64,000 nt of DNA from Bacillus sp. CECT 9360 (GCF_918741275.1 NZ_CAKKNA010000010.1:62001-126000); one strand, 5' to 3'; positions 7,429 through 17,914 are shown, numbered from the stretch's first letter. The notes: a model not told the origin generated them from the letters alone. Translations and numbers: made by a program.

Positions 7429-10101
7429 ATGAAACGCATTGATATTATTTATGAAGAGTTGATTAAGTTGAACAATGAACAGGGACTCAGTGCAACGGAA
7501 TTAGCGGATTGTTTAAGTTTTGACCGGGCAAACGTGAGCAGTGACTTAAATAAATTATGGAAAGATGGAAAGGTCCATAAATCGGAAGGCAGGCCAGTTC
7601 TTTTCACTGCAATATCCTACGCAACAAAAAGTGCAAAGTCGACACTAGATCAACTTATGCAAGAAAATTCTAGTCTAACTGCGGCCATTGAACAGGGAAA
7701 GGCAGCTATCATATATCCCCCTATAGGAATGCATTGCTTAATTCTTGGGGAAACGGGTGTTGGCAAGTCCATGTTTGCTGGATTGATTCATAAATATGCG
7801 ATAGAAAGCAAAAAGAAGAAAGAGGAAGCTCCTTTTATCACTTTTAACTGTGCAGATTATGCTAATAACCCACAGTTGCTGCTTGGTCAATTATTTGGGG
7901 TGAAAAAAGGTGCATATACAGGAGCATTGGAACAAAAAGGCTTAATCGAAAAGGCAGACGGGGGTATTCTGTTCCTTGATGAAGTTCACCGTTTACCTGC
8001 GGAAGGTCAAGAAATGTTGTTCACTTTTATCGATAAAGGGACTCTTCGTAGATTGGGTGAGACGGATGCTGAACGTACTGCAAAGGTTTTGCTGCTCGCT
8101 GCAACTACTGAGGAACCAGACTCATCTTTATTGAAAACGTTTACAAGAAGAATACCTATGGTAATTAAACTTCCACCACTACGAGAGAGAACAATGGAGG
8201 AAAGGCATCATTTAATTTGCAACTTTTTCAAGGAAGAAGCACTCCGGATTGGAAAGGAAATATATGTTTCTGCCAATTCAGTCCAGGCGTTTTTGTATTA
8301 CCATTGTCATAACAATATTGGCCAATTAAAGTCCGATATTCAACTGGCATGTGCCAAAGCATACGCCGATTTAATGACTAACAAAAAAGAAAAGGTCAAA
8401 ATTAACAGCTCTGACTTACCCGGATACGTTAAAGAAGGACTCTTAACAGAAAATAAAAATAAACAATTCATTGATGTTCAATATGATTATTTTATATTTG
8501 ATCCGATAAAGGAAGATCTTATTTATGAATTCGAACAGCATACAGATCGTCAAAATATATACGAAAATATTGAGAGGAAATTTTTAGAGTTAAAAGAGCG
8601 TGGTTTAAATAATGATGAATTAGAACAGCTTATGAACATTGATATCGATAAGTATTTTTCGCAATATATTGAGGGCGTTAATCAACGAATCAATAAAGAG
8701 GATCTTGCGAAGGTAATTGATCCGATTGTTATTGATTTGGCAGAAAAAATCGTTCAATATGTCGATGATCAGCTGGGAAAAGCATTAAACAAGAAACTAA
8801 TACCCGGTCTTGCGCTCCATATCCAAACTTCTATCAGTAGGATTGAAAATGGGAAAAAGATCATAAATCCCCAATTAAATAAAGTAAGAAAGGCATATAA
8901 CAAAGAGTTTAACCTTGCATTAGATTGTATAAAAATGATTGAGGAATGCATGGGAATAGACTTGCCGATAGATGAAGCAGCTTTTTTAACGATGTTTTTT
9001 GTATTAGATAATGACATGATAGATAAAGAGGAAGAACGAGTAGAAGTTTTAGTGGTCACACATGGAAGCGGTGGGGCTACGTCTATGGCTGATGTAACGA
9101 ACCAACTTTTGGGTTCAAATCATGCTAAAGCCATTGACATGCCCATTCATCTTGGTCCACAGGAAATTTTTCAGAAGGTGAAGACGTTCGCAAAGAACAG
9201 GGTTTCTCAGAAAGGTCTCCTTTTGCTTGTAGATATGGGTTCACTTGTTAAGTTTGGTAACATGCTTGAAAAGGAAATTGGTATACCAGTACGTGTTGTC
9301 TCTATGGTCAGTACACTACACGTGATTGAGGCAACCAGAAAGGCGATAATAGGTTACTCGCTTGAAGATTTATTTCAGGATGTTAAAAATCTGACTCCAT
9401 TTTATACAGAAGAAGTGGAAAATAGCAACATACAGCCTCAAAAATGGGCAATTGTCACAGCTTGCCTTACTGGTGAGGGAAGTGCAGTAGTTATGAAAAA
9501 AATGCTTGAGAATTATTTGAATTTTAATGAGCAAGCTTTGGAAATTACCCCTGTCGTGTTCGCAGACGAAAAACAAATGGTGCGTATTCTTACTGATATT
9601 AAAAAGAACTCAAAAATCCTGGCTATAGTCAGTAACTTTCCTATTAGAGAGAACGTTCCTCAATTTAATGTGGAAGAAGTCCTCAACTTAAAAGCGGTTA
9701 AAATGATGCAGGATATAATCGACATTGAAGAAACATTCCTTAAAATGGGAGAAACCTTACAGCATCATCTTAATCATATTGATGGAAAAAAACTTATCAC
9801 TGAAATCAGGAGATCCTTAGATCAAATACAGAGAAAAGTGAGTTTTACTATCAATGTTCATGATTTAACAGGAGTAGTCCTTCACACTAGTTGTATGATA
9901 GACCGTTTGGTGGCAGGAGATTACTCCGTGAAATTTAAGGAGAAAGAAAAAGTTATTTCTGAAAATAATTTTTTATATCAATCCGTTAAAGAAGCATTGT
10001 CTGATTTAGAAAGTAAATACAAGATAGTAATACCGGATGACGAATTATGTTTTATGATGAACTTTTTTGATATCTCTCAACACAATCAAACGACCTATTA
10101 A
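7429..10101 (+). CDS. LevR-type sigma-54 transcriptional activator with PRD and PTS domains
   Basis: An 890-residue activator of the PTS operon that follows. Order: winged helix HTH (about 1-75); AAA+ domain with Walker A GETGVGKS (107-114), GAYTGA (161-166, the sigma-54 contact loop with Tyr for Phe) and Walker B GGILFLDE (178-185); PRD1 with His464; EIIA-Man-like domain with His545 (VVTHGSGG); EIIB-like domain with Cys679; PRD2 with His819. Such proteins are switched by PTS phosphorylation. The frame could begin at GTG 7411, but AGAGGTG fits ATG 7429 best. A sigma-54 promoter lies 120 bp past the stop codon, supporting the role. Similar regulators control levan, mannose and cellobiose PTS genes in Firmicutes. 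Confidence 0.9.
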   Translation: MKRIDIIYEELIKLNNEQGLSATELADCLSFDRANVSSDLNKLWKDGKVHKSEGRPVLFTAISYATKSAKSTLDQLMQENSSLTAAIEQGKAAIIYPPIGMHCLILGETGVGKSMFAGLIHKYAIESKKKKEEAPFITFNCADYANNPQLLLGQLFGVKKGAYTGALEQKGLIEKADGGILFLDEVHRLPAEGQEMLFTFIDKGTLRRLGETDAERTAKVLLLAATTEEPDSSLLKTFTRRIPMVIKLPPLRERTMEERHHLICNFFKEEALRIGKEIYVSANSVQAFLYYHCHNNIGQLKSDIQLACAKAYADLMTNKKEKVKINSSDLPGYVKEGLLTENKNKQFIDVQYDYFIFDPIKEDLIYEFEQHTDRQNIYENIERKFLELKERGLNNDELEQLMNIDIDKYFSQYIEGVNQRINKEDLAKVIDPIVIDLAEKIVQYVDDQLGKALNKKLIPGLALHIQTSISRIENGKKIINPQLNKVRKAYNKEFNLALDCIKMIEECMGIDLPIDEAAFLTMFFVLDNDMIDKEEERVEVLVVTHGSGGATSMADVTNQLLGSNHAKAIDMPIHLGPQEIFQKVKTFAKNRVSQKGLLLLVDMGSLVKFGNMLEKEIGIPVRVVSMVSTLHVIEATRKAIIGYSLEDLFQDVKNLTPFYTEEVENSNIQPQKWAIVTACLTGEGSAVVMKKMLENYLNFNEQALEITPVVFADEKQMVRILTDIKKNSKILAIVSNFPIRENVPQFNVEEVLNLKAVKMMQDIIDIEETFLKMGETLQHHLNHIDGKKLITEIRRSLDQIQRKVSFTINVHDLTGVVLHTSCMIDRLVAGDYSVKFKEKEKVISENNFLYQSVKEALSDLESKYKIVIPDDELCFMMNFFDISQHNQTTY

Positions 10102-10130
10102 AACACTATGACGGAAATAGTGTTTTTTTT
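10102..10130 (+). terminator. intrinsic terminator of the activator gene
   Basis: AACACTAT and ATAGTGTT form an 8-bp stem with loop GACGGAA, followed by eight or more T. It starts at the stop codon and isolates the activator from the sigma-54 operon. Confidence 0.85.
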
Positions 10131-10152
10131 AATATTTTACAACACAGAAATA

Positions 10153-10179
10153 ACACACTAGAGAGGAATCGACACACTA
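10153..10179 (+). promoter_or_regulatory. probable activator binding site (direct repeat)
   Basis: ACACACTA occurs at 10153-10160 and again at 10172-10179, a 19-bp period, about 40-65 bp upstream of the -24 element. This is the position expected of an upstream activating sequence for the LevR-type protein encoded just before. Assignment is inferred from position. Confidence 0.5.
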
Positions 10180-10193
10180 TCGTTAAAAAGGTA

Positions 10194-10207
10194 TGAAAAC
10201 GCTTTGA
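10194..10207 (+). promoter_or_regulatory. cre-like CcpA site
   Basis: TGAAAACGCTTTGA matches the cre consensus TGWAANCGNTNWCA at all but one position. It lies between the putative activator site and the -24 box, where CcpA could interfere with activator contact. Confidence 0.6.
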
Positions 10208-10216
10208 TATAAATGT

Positions 10217-10233
10217 TGGCACGGTACTTGCAT
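10217..10233 (+). promoter_or_regulatory. sigma-54 (-24/-12) promoter
   Basis: TGGCAC, 5 bp, TTGCAT matches the sigma-54 consensus TGGCAC-N5-TTGCW exactly, with correct GG/GC spacing. It drives the PTS/phosphoglucosidase operon starting at 10270. Confidence 0.9.
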
Positions 10234-10269
10234 AATAATTTATTGAAACTATTAAAAGGGGGAAAATAG

Positions 10270-10572
10270 ATGAATATTTTGTTGGTTTGTTCAGCAGGAA
10301 TGTCCACTAGCTTACTTGTTCAAAAGATGGAAAAGTCTGCTTCAGAAAAAGATATAGACGTAAGGATATGGGCAGTGTCCGTTGATGAAGCACGAACGAA
10401 CCTAGAGGAAGCTGATGTCCTGTTATTAGGTCCGCAGGTTCGTTATAAGCTTTCTCAATTTAAAGTATTGGCTGAGGAAAAAGGTATCCCAATTGATGTT
10501 ATCAACCCTCTTGATTACGGGGTTCTTAATGGGGAAAAAGTGCTAGAATTTGCGATGAGTCTTAAAAAGTAG
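10270..10572 (+). CDS. celA: PTS lactose/cellobiose-family IIB subunit
   Basis: A 100-residue cytoplasmic phosphocarrier. Phospho-accepting Cys7 lies in the family motif [14 protein letters not shown]. The later stretch [14 protein letters not shown] is the usual helix-loop near the IIA/IIC contact. It takes phosphate from IIA (12204) and gives it to the sugar transported by IIC (10630). Ribosome binding site AAGGGGG precedes ATG 10270. First gene of the sigma-54 operon; IIB-IIC-IIA-GH1 order resembles lichenan/cellobiose operons, though the symbol is by family and the sugar is not proven. Confidence 0.92.
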   Translation: MNILLVCSAGMSTSLLVQKMEKSASEKDIDVRIWAVSVDEARTNLEEADVLLLGPQVRYKLSQFKVLAEEKGIPIDVINPLDYGVLNGEKVLEFAMSLKK

Positions 10573-10629
10573 ATTGGGTAGTTTCTTAGTTTTCCTTTAC
10601 AGGAAAGAACCTTTTAGGGGGGAAGAAAT

Positions 10630-11976
10630 ATGAATCGTTTAACAAGATTTTTAGAAGAAAAGTTTATGCCTGTTGCTGCCAGAGTAGGTGAGCAAAGACA
10701 CCTTCAAGCTATTAGAGATGGTATTGTTATGACTATACCTCTAGTTATCATTGGTTCTTTATTTTTAATCCTTGCTTATCTGCCAATTCCAGGTTACGAG
10801 TTCTTCATGGAGGGATTATTCGGAGGTAATTGGCAAACTAATCTTCTTTATCCTGTCGGTGCCACATTTGATTTACTAGCTATATTTGTAGCTTTTGGAA
10901 TTGCCTATAGACTTGCAGAGCGGTACAAGATTGATCCGCTTTCAACTTCGGCTATATCCATTGCAGGCTTTCTCCTTGTAACACCATATAAAATTTCTTT
11001 TACACCCGAAGGAATGGATCAGGTCTTTGATGTTGCAGGTATCCCTCTTGCACTTACGGGTAGCAAGGGAATGTTTGTTGCTATTATCGTTGCAATCGTC
11101 TCTACGGAAATTTATCGGTTATTTGTCAAGAAAAATATTGTTATCAAAATGCCTGATGGTGTTCCGCCGGCAGTGGCAAAATCTTTTGCTTCACTAATTC
11201 CTGGCTTTGCCGTCGTGTTAACACTCTGGTTAATCCGATTGCTTCTTCAAGTAACACCTTTTGGAGATATGCATAATATTGTTGGAGAAATTCTTGGTAA
11301 ACCCCTTTCATTGCTTGGCGGCTCTCTCATAGGCGCAATAATTGCCGTTATTATTGCACAAATGCTTTGGGTATCAGGCATTCATGGTCAAGCACTAGTG
11401 TGGGGAATTATGTCTCCGGTTTGGTTATCTCTTGTAGATGAAAATAGGCTGGCCTATTCAGCGGGCAATGAGATTCCAAACGTTGTTAATACTCAATTTA
11501 TGGATATCTTTTACTCGGTTGGTGGTTCAGGTACAACGTTAGGGTTGGCGCTTTTACTGTTCTTTAGATCCCAAAGCAAGCAGATGAAACAGCTTGGTAA
11601 ACTTGCAATAGGTCCTGGCTTATTTAATATAAACGAACCAATTATTTTTGGAATGCCGATGATTATGAACCCAATCATGATGATTCCATTTATTCTTGTA
11701 CCGGTTGTTGTAGTTACCGTTTCATATTTTGCAATGGACTTAGGCATTGTCGCAAAAACAGCCGGAATCATGGTTCCGTGGACAACACCAGCTCCAATTG
11801 GTGGTTTCCTTGCTACCGGTGGCAAGATCTCCGGGGCAGCATTGCAGTTATTCAACGTTATTTTATCAGCTGCCCTCTACTATCCTTTCTTTAAGATTTG
11901 GGATAACCAAAAGCGAAAAGAAGAAGGAAATTTAGATGTAGTCAATGAGAGTACCGGGAAAAGTAAAACGGCATAA
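10630..11976 (+). CDS. celB: PTS cellobiose-type IIC permease
   Basis: A 448-residue membrane permease of the lactose/cellobiose PTS family, with about ten hydrophobic segments. It starts NRLTRFLEEKFMPVAARVGEQRHL, the conserved amphipathic N-terminus of CelB/LicC. Sugar-site motifs include WVSGIHGQALVWGI near 255 and GLFNINEPIIFGMPMI near 335, the latter being the near-invariant 'NEP(I/V)IFG' signature. Ribosome binding site AGGGGGG is 8 bases before ATG 10630. A cellobiose or other beta-glucoside substrate is inferred from the GH1 enzyme in the operon. Confidence 0.92.
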   Translation: MNRLTRFLEEKFMPVAARVGEQRHLQAIRDGIVMTIPLVIIGSLFLILAYLPIPGYEFFMEGLFGGNWQTNLLYPVGATFDLLAIFVAFGIAYRLAERYKIDPLSTSAISIAGFLLVTPYKISFTPEGMDQVFDVAGIPLALTGSKGMFVAIIVAIVSTEIYRLFVKKNIVIKMPDGVPPAVAKSFASLIPGFAVVLTLWLIRLLLQVTPFGDMHNIVGEILGKPLSLLGGSLIGAIIAVIIAQMLWVSGIHGQALVWGIMSPVWLSLVDENRLAYSAGNEIPNVVNTQFMDIFYSVGGSGTTLGLALLLFFRSQSKQMKQLGKLAIGPGLFNINEPIIFGMPMIMNPIMMIPFILVPVVVVTVSYFAMDLGIVAKTAGIMVPWTTPAPIGGFLATGGKISGAALQLFNVILSAALYYPFFKIWDNQKRKEEGNLDVVNESTGKSKTA

Positions 11977-11986
11977 TTAATAGTTG

Positions 11987-12012
11987 TCAGGCTGTTGTTT
12001 CCGACAGCCTGA
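11987..12012 (+). promoter_or_regulatory. intercistronic hairpin between IIC and IIA genes
   Basis: TCAGGCTGT and ACAGCCTGA form a perfect 9-bp stem with an 8-base loop. There is no T-run, so it is more likely an mRNA processing or stabilising structure than a terminator. The 227-bp gap to the IIA gene is unusually long for a PTS operon and contains nothing else I recognise. Confidence 0.55.
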
Positions 12013-12203
12013 TTGCAAATTAAGGAGTGTAGATTAATGAAAAGTCTCTGTATACTTCCGGACAAGTGAACATGAGCTCCTAAATTACTCATGTATACCC
12101 ATTAGAAGAAATACGCTAAGCTTTACGAATGTAATCTAACCCGGATGCGGTCAAAGTGATCATCAAAACTTGAGACATTCGGAATACAGCAGGGGGTGAA
12201 AAC

Positions 12204-12524
12204 GTGATTTCTGAAGAGCAGATTTTTAAATTAATCCTTCATAGTGGAAACGGCAGAAGTTTTGCAATGGAAGCTATTAGTCTTGCTAAAGTAAATGATT
12301 TTGAAGGGGCGCGTAACAATCTAAAACTAGCTGGAGACGAACTAACCTCGGCACATCATATACAAACTGAGTTGATACAGGGTGAAGTGCGAGGTGAAAA
12401 AGTCGAAATATCACTTTTAATGGTTCACGCACAAGACCATTTGATGAATGCCATGAGTATAAAAGATCTTTCCGAAGAATTTATCGACATGTATGAAAAA
12501 ATAGGGAAAGTGTTAAGTAAATAA
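12204..12524 (+). CDS. celC: PTS lactose/cellobiose-family IIA subunit
   Basis: A 106-residue three-helix IIA protein. The active-site His75 is in LLMVHAQDHLMNA, with Asp78 in the place of the trimer metal ligand of LacA-type IIA. It passes phosphate from HPr to the IIB protein at 10270. GTG start at 12204 is set by AGGGGGTGAAAAC just upstream. The gene is complete and co-directional with IIB and IIC, so the three make a full sugar-specific enzyme II. Confidence 0.92.
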   Translation: MISEEQIFKLILHSGNGRSFAMEAISLAKVNDFEGARNNLKLAGDELTSAHHIQTELIQGEVRGEKVEISLLMVHAQDHLMNAMSIKDLSEEFIDMYEKIGKVLSK

Positions 12525-13943
<1,419 letters not shown>

Positions 13944-14016
13944 AAGAGTGTCTGCTTGAATATTAATTTTATCGATGTATGCCCATAAAAGTAAAAACTT
14001 TTAATAACCCAAAATA

Positions 14017-14078
14017 ATTAGGGGCTGTCTCTAAAGGTCGTTGAGTAACGATTTTTACGAGCTGCCTCTTTTTTAGCA
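14017..14078 (+). terminator. probable terminator hairpin after the PTS operon
   Basis: An imperfect long stem: AGGGGCTGTCTC pairs (with wobbles) with GAGCTGCCTCT, and inside it TCGTT pairs with AACGA. Six T follow. It resembles the GGGGCTGTCTC ends of transposon-derived repeats and may be a domesticated repeat acting as terminator. Confidence 0.55.
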
Positions 14079-14160
14079 CATAAGAAAGTATAAACTTTCT
14101 TATGTGCATAAGGGCAACTACGCCTCTGACTTCGCCTTTTAGGCTTGCCAATCGGCGAGT
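14079..14160. repeat. long-hairpin intergenic repeat-like element
   Basis: GCACATAAGAAAGT and ACTTTCTTATGTGC form a perfect 14-bp stem around the loop ATAA (14079-14110). It is followed by GC-richer sequence with the inverted pair GCCTTTTAGGC and a GCCAATCGGC segment. No protein signal is convincing on either strand. It looks like an intergenic repeat of the type scattered through Bacillus genomes, but only one copy is in this window. The remainder to 14340 holds nothing I recognise. Confidence 0.5.
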
Positions 14161-14353
14161 TTTCTTTATCTTTCTTTAGGATGGTTGAGAAATAATATAT
14201 AGCTATCGCCCTTGGAAAACATCGGTGTACTTCGACTTTTCACTTGTTATTGAGCCCTAAATATTTTCTTTTTACGTCCATGTCTTATACAATGCTAACT
14301 AGAAGATTTTTTAATGAACGATTTTAATTCTAGGTTACGAAAGGAGATTGATT

Positions 14354-15118
14354 ATGAAGAAACTCATGTACCCCTTTATTTCAGGAATAATTGCTGTCGT
14401 TTTAACAGCTTGTGGTTCGAATGATGCAGGTGAACAAACCAATGATAAGGATCAAACAAAGTCAGCTCAAACCGAGCAGAAAGATCAAGAGAAACAGATG
14501 GAAGAAATGCAGAAGAAGCTAGATAAGCAAAAAGTAGAGGACAAGGAAACTGTTGCTATCGTCAACGATAAGGAGCTTTTGGGCCGTGACTATAATATGG
14601 CTTTGTCTTCCTTACAAATGCAGATGCAACAAATGGGACAAGATCCCACTTCCAAAGAAGCAGCAAAGCAAGTGAAAGAACAAGCGATCAATAACTTAGT
14701 GGGACAATCCCTGATTCTTCAAGAGGCTGATAAAAAAGGGTATCAAGCATCGGAAGGGGAAGTTGAAAAACAACTAGCCAAAACGAAAGAACAATTTAAA
14801 GATGATAAGAAATTTGAAGCCGCTCTGAAACAAGCTGGTTTAGATATGGAAACATTAAAAATCCAAACTGCTGAAAATATTCAATACACGAAGTATGTTG
14901 AGAAAGAAATACCTGTAGGGGAAATTACAGATAAAGAAATTCAAGCGTATTATGAGCAATCGGCACAGCAAGAAAGTGCTGGTGGTCAAGAACTTCCAAA
15001 GCTTGAAGAGGTCAAACCTCAAATCAAGGAACAACTTGTGCAACAAAAGCAACAAGAAAAGCTCGTTCAACTAGTAGCAGAGCTTAAGAAAAATGCTGAG
15101 GTTGACATTAAAATCTAA
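14354..15118 (+). CDS. lipoprotein with SurA N-terminal (chaperone) domain
   Basis: A 254-residue lipoprotein: basic N-terminus, hydrophobic stretch and lipobox LTAC, then a Gln/Lys/Glu-rich linker and a helical SurA_N-type domain from about 75 (VAIVNDKELLGRDYNMAL ... VKEQAINNLVGQSLILQEA). The parvulin PPIase domain found in PrsA is absent; the chain ends in a helix about 80 residues after the place where it would start. It probably acts as an extracytoplasmic chaperone. ATG 14354 follows AAGGAG; the TTG at 14348 is too close to it. Stand-alone transcription unit ended by a strong terminator. Confidence 0.82.
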   Translation: MKKLMYPFISGIIAVVLTACGSNDAGEQTNDKDQTKSAQTEQKDQEKQMEEMQKKLDKQKVEDKETVAIVNDKELLGRDYNMALSSLQMQMQQMGQDPTSKEAAKQVKEQAINNLVGQSLILQEADKKGYQASEGEVEKQLAKTKEQFKDDKKFEAALKQAGLDMETLKIQTAENIQYTKYVEKEIPVGEITDKEIQAYYEQSAQQESAGGQELPKLEEVKPQIKEQLVQQKQQEKLVQLVAELKKNAEVDIKI

Positions 15119-15140
15119 AGTCTTTAAATTTTGAACGATA

Positions 15141-15195
15141 ACTCGAATAACGGACGCTCTTAGGAAGAGTGCTCGTTATTCGAGTTCTTTTTTTG
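15141..15195 (+). terminator. strong intrinsic terminator
   Basis: ACTCGAATAACG pairs with CGTTATTCGAGT, with an inner GCTCTT/AAGAGTGC helix, followed by a T-rich tail (TTCTTTTTTT). It ends the SurA-N lipoprotein gene. Confidence 0.9.
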
Positions 15196-15400
15196 TTTAG
15201 GGAACCCTCCCTCCTCCACAATGTAATGGGGCAGCACTTTCTTTTTTGATTCAGTATTTACTATCTATTTACCACTGTATCCAAGTCGAAAGATAAGCCT
15301 CGAATACCCCAATCCTACTTCTTCCCCCGATTGTATCTATAAATTTATTTATGCAAAAAAGCTCAAATGTTATAGCAATAAAACGGACCTATCTCTTAAT

Positions 15401-15427
15401 ACCATTTTATCTTGAATACAAGTAAGG
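15401..15427 (+). repeat. 27-bp repeated motif, copy 1
   Basis: The 27 bases here match 42915-42941 at all but one position (core ACCATTTTATCTTGAAT then AYAAGTAAGG). In this copy TATAAT follows at once and could serve as the -10 of the three-component operon. The remaining 15196-15400 interval contains nothing I recognise. Confidence 0.55.
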
Positions 15428-15482
15428 TATAATGATTTCATAATATTAAGAAAATGGGAAGTATCTATGTATGGGTGATAAC

Positions 15483-16469
15483 ATGACGATTAAACGTTCA
15501 TTTTATTTTCTTTTATTGCTCTTATTTGCGGTGAATCTTTTCTTCATGCTCTATTACGGGAAAGTAACATTCCAGGTTGAGGAACAGGTGAATTCTACAC
15601 CACCGCCTGATTACCATTTCGTGTTAATTTCTGAAGAAATCGATAATGAATACTGGCGGCTCATTGAAAAAGGAGCTCGGGATGCAGCGAAGAAGTACAA
15701 TGTTTATTTGGAATACCTTGGCCCTAAGCAGGCTGAAAACAATGAGCAATTAAAGTTTATGGATCAATCCATTGTTGGGAAAGTGGATGGGATGATTGTT
15801 CAAGGGGTTGTGAATCCAGATTTTAAGCAACTTGCGAACAAAGCCTTTGAGCGGGGGATTTCAGTTGTGACGGTGGATTCGGATGTGGCTGATAGTGAGA
15901 GGAGAGCATATGTCGGTTCAGACAATTATCAAGCGGGTGTGATGGCGGGCAACGCTTTGATCAATGACACGCAAGGGAAACAATATGTGGGAATTGTCAC
16001 CGGCAGATTGGACGCTTTGAACCAACAGCTGCGCATTAATGGGTTCAGAGACGCAATCGAACAGGAGAATCGCATTGAACTGGTGGACATCAAAGTTTCT
16101 AATATCACCAAGAGCGGGGCACTCCAAGCTGCATACGATCTTTTGAGAGAGCATCCTCATTTAACGGCTTTTTACGGGACAAGTGCTCTCGATGGATCAG
16201 GAATTGCACAGGTGGTTAATCAGTTTCAACTAAAACCGAAACCTTATATTATTGGCTTTGATATTTTGCCTCAAACGCTGATGCTTTTAGAAAGCGGTTA
16301 CATAGATGCGACGATTGCTCAATTTCCTTATGAAATGGGATTTCAGTCAGTAGAGGCACTTATTCGGATAAAAAAAGGTGAAAAGTCAGAAACGCTGCAG
16401 TATACACAAACAATGGTTATTCATCGGGATAACATTCAAAAAGCTTCCTTAGAAGGGGGAGTAGAATGA
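15483..16469 (+). CDS. membrane-anchored sugar-binding protein, sensor of a three-component system
   Basis: A 328-residue protein with one N-terminal membrane helix (about 7-26) and a periplasmic-binding-protein family 4 fold outside: VLISEEIDNEYWRLIEKGA, then GKVDGMIVQGVVNPD, VTVDSDV, AYVGSDNYQAG and FYGTSALDGSG. There is no lipobox. It overlaps the kinase gene by 4 bp and resembles the XylFII-LytS-YesN arrangement known from Clostridium, where a binding protein presents sugar to the kinase. ATG 15483 is preferred because GGGTGAT precedes it; an in-frame ATG at 15471 would add four residues. Ligand probably a mannose-containing sugar, from the neighbours. Confidence 0.8.
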   Translation: MTIKRSFYFLLLLLFAVNLFFMLYYGKVTFQVEEQVNSTPPPDYHFVLISEEIDNEYWRLIEKGARDAAKKYNVYLEYLGPKQAENNEQLKFMDQSIVGKVDGMIVQGVVNPDFKQLANKAFERGISVVTVDSDVADSERRAYVGSDNYQAGVMAGNALINDTQGKQYVGIVTGRLDALNQQLRINGFRDAIEQENRIELVDIKVSNITKSGALQAAYDLLREHPHLTAFYGTSALDGSGIAQVVNQFQLKPKPYIIGFDILPQTLMLLESGYIDATIAQFPYEMGFQSVEALIRIKKGEKSETLQYTQTMVIHRDNIQKASLEGGVE

Positions 16470-17914
16470 GAACGATCCGAAATAAGCTGCTTGTTTATTT
16501 TTTTGTCTTTGTTGTGTTGTTTAATGTCGTGTCTGTCTCAATTTATTTCAGCAGCCGGTCTTTTTTATCGGAGTATGACGCAAGTTTTGAACGCTTTCTG
16601 CTCATGAATCAAATTTCGCAAAACGCCAATCAGCTTTATGAAAATACCAATGAATATGTGGTGGAAAAAAATCAAACCGCGATTCAGGATTTTCATCATG
16701 TCCGTCATCAATTGGAGGAAAATATCGTAGCGCTGCAAACGAATGAAAATAGTCTGGATCCGGTTCAACTTCAGAAATATATCAATACGATCAAAAACTT
16801 TGTGCAAGAATGTGAGATTACGGTTGGATTTGTCATTGGAGATGACATTGATCAATATACGAAACATCTGAGGGAAGCACGAACGACATCTTCCTATTTG
16901 CAAGAGACTACACTTGCTCTTATTGATTTAGAGTTGACAGACTATCAATCTTTTTATGCCGGAATGGATCAAAGAAATGATTCGTTTAAATGGTTCACGC
17001 TGTTTCTATTTAATACAACCGTACTGCTTGCGGTTTCTTTTGCTTTATGGTTTTCAAGGGGGATTAACCACCCGATTCAAAGTCTTTCTCAAGCGGCCAA
17101 CGAAATCTCATCCGGCAAGTTTGACGGAAAAGCTTTACAGATTGAATCCAATGATGAATTAAAGCTGCTTGGTGATACGTTTAATACGATGCGTGATAAT
17201 ATCCGCCAGCATATCATTGAAATGGAAGAGAAATCAGAGCTTGATCGCCTGTTTAAAGAGTTGGAATTAAAGCATCTGCAAAATCAGATTAATCCTCACT
17301 TTCTATTTAATACGTTGAATACGGTTTCAAGAATGGCGTATCTCGAAAACGCCAGGGATACATCCCGTTTAATAGATTCAGTCTCGACTTTATTACGTTA
17401 CAGTTTAGGAGATAATAAAAAGTGCGTTCTATTAAGGGAAGAAGTAAGTGTCGTCACGGACTATTTCTATATTCAACAAACCCGGTTTGGAGATCGGATT
17501 ACCTTTCATAAATATGTAGAGGAAGAGTGTTTGGATATCGAAATCCCAAGCCTTACCCTACAACCATTGGTCGAGAACTCCTTCATCCATGGGGTGGAAG
17601 GAAAGGTAGAAGGTGGAGAAATTTCTCTCCACATTTATCAAGAGGGGCCTAACACGATTGTCGAGATTAGGGACAACGGTACAGGGATGCCCCAGGAACA
17701 AATCAACTCTTTAACAACATTGTCAAACGACGAGGAGGAACAGCCTCACGTTGGGCATTCTACAGGTCTCGGTTTGAAAAATGTCATTCGGCGTTTGCAG
17801 TTGTTTTATCAGTCCGAACATGTCATTGAGATTTGTTCAGAGCCTGGGCAAGGAACATCGATCAAACTGATATTGCCGATAAAGGGGGATTCTTATGAAC
17901 GTGGTGATCGCTGA
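16466..17914 (+). CDS. sensor histidine kinase, YesM/LytS-like
   Basis: A 482-residue membrane kinase. TM1 is at about 7-30, an extracellular segment runs to about 175 and contains coiled-coil-like helices, and TM2 is at about 178-200. A HAMP domain follows (SRGINHPIQSLSQAANEISSG). The His_kinase domain carries His278 in QNQINPHFLFNTLN, and the HATPase_c domain contains NGTGMP and GTSIKL. It should phosphorylate the response regulator encoded next, whose start lies 20 bp inside this gene. The small extracellular domain fits sensing through the binding protein encoded just upstream rather than direct sugar binding. Confidence 0.9.
   Translation: MRTIRNKLLVYFFVFVVLFNVVSVSIYFSSRSFLSEYDASFERFLLMNQISQNANQLYENTNEYVVEKNQTAIQDFHHVRHQLEENIVALQTNENSLDPVQLQKYINTIKNFVQECEITVGFVIGDDIDQYTKHLREARTTSSYLQETTLALIDLELTDYQSFYAGMDQRNDSFKWFTLFLFNTTVLLAVSFALWFSRGINHPIQSLSQAANEISSGKFDGKALQIESNDELKLLGDTFNTMRDNIRQHIIEMEEKSELDRLFKELELKHLQNQINPHFLFNTLNTVSRMAYLENARDTSRLIDSVSTLLRYSLGDNKKCVLLREEVSVVTDYFYIQQTRFGDRITFHKYVEEECLDIEIPSLTLQPLVENSFIHGVEGKVEGGEISLHIYQEGPNTIVEIRDNGTGMPQEQINSLTTLSNDEEEQPHVGHSTGLGLKNVIRRLQLFYQSEHVIEICSEPGQGTSIKLILPIKGDSYERGDR

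Noticed and set aside
12037..12069. Ten-codon ORF (MKSLCILPDK) after AAGGAGTG between PTS IIC and IIA genes, with a nearby ACATGAG/CTCATGT hairpin
   Set aside because: It has a good ribosome site but is too short to judge, with no run of regulatory codons that would mark a leader peptide. It could be chance.
13969..14151. 60-residue minus-strand ORF behind the GH1 gene
   Set aside because: It lies across two long hairpins of a repeat-like region and has no ribosome site.
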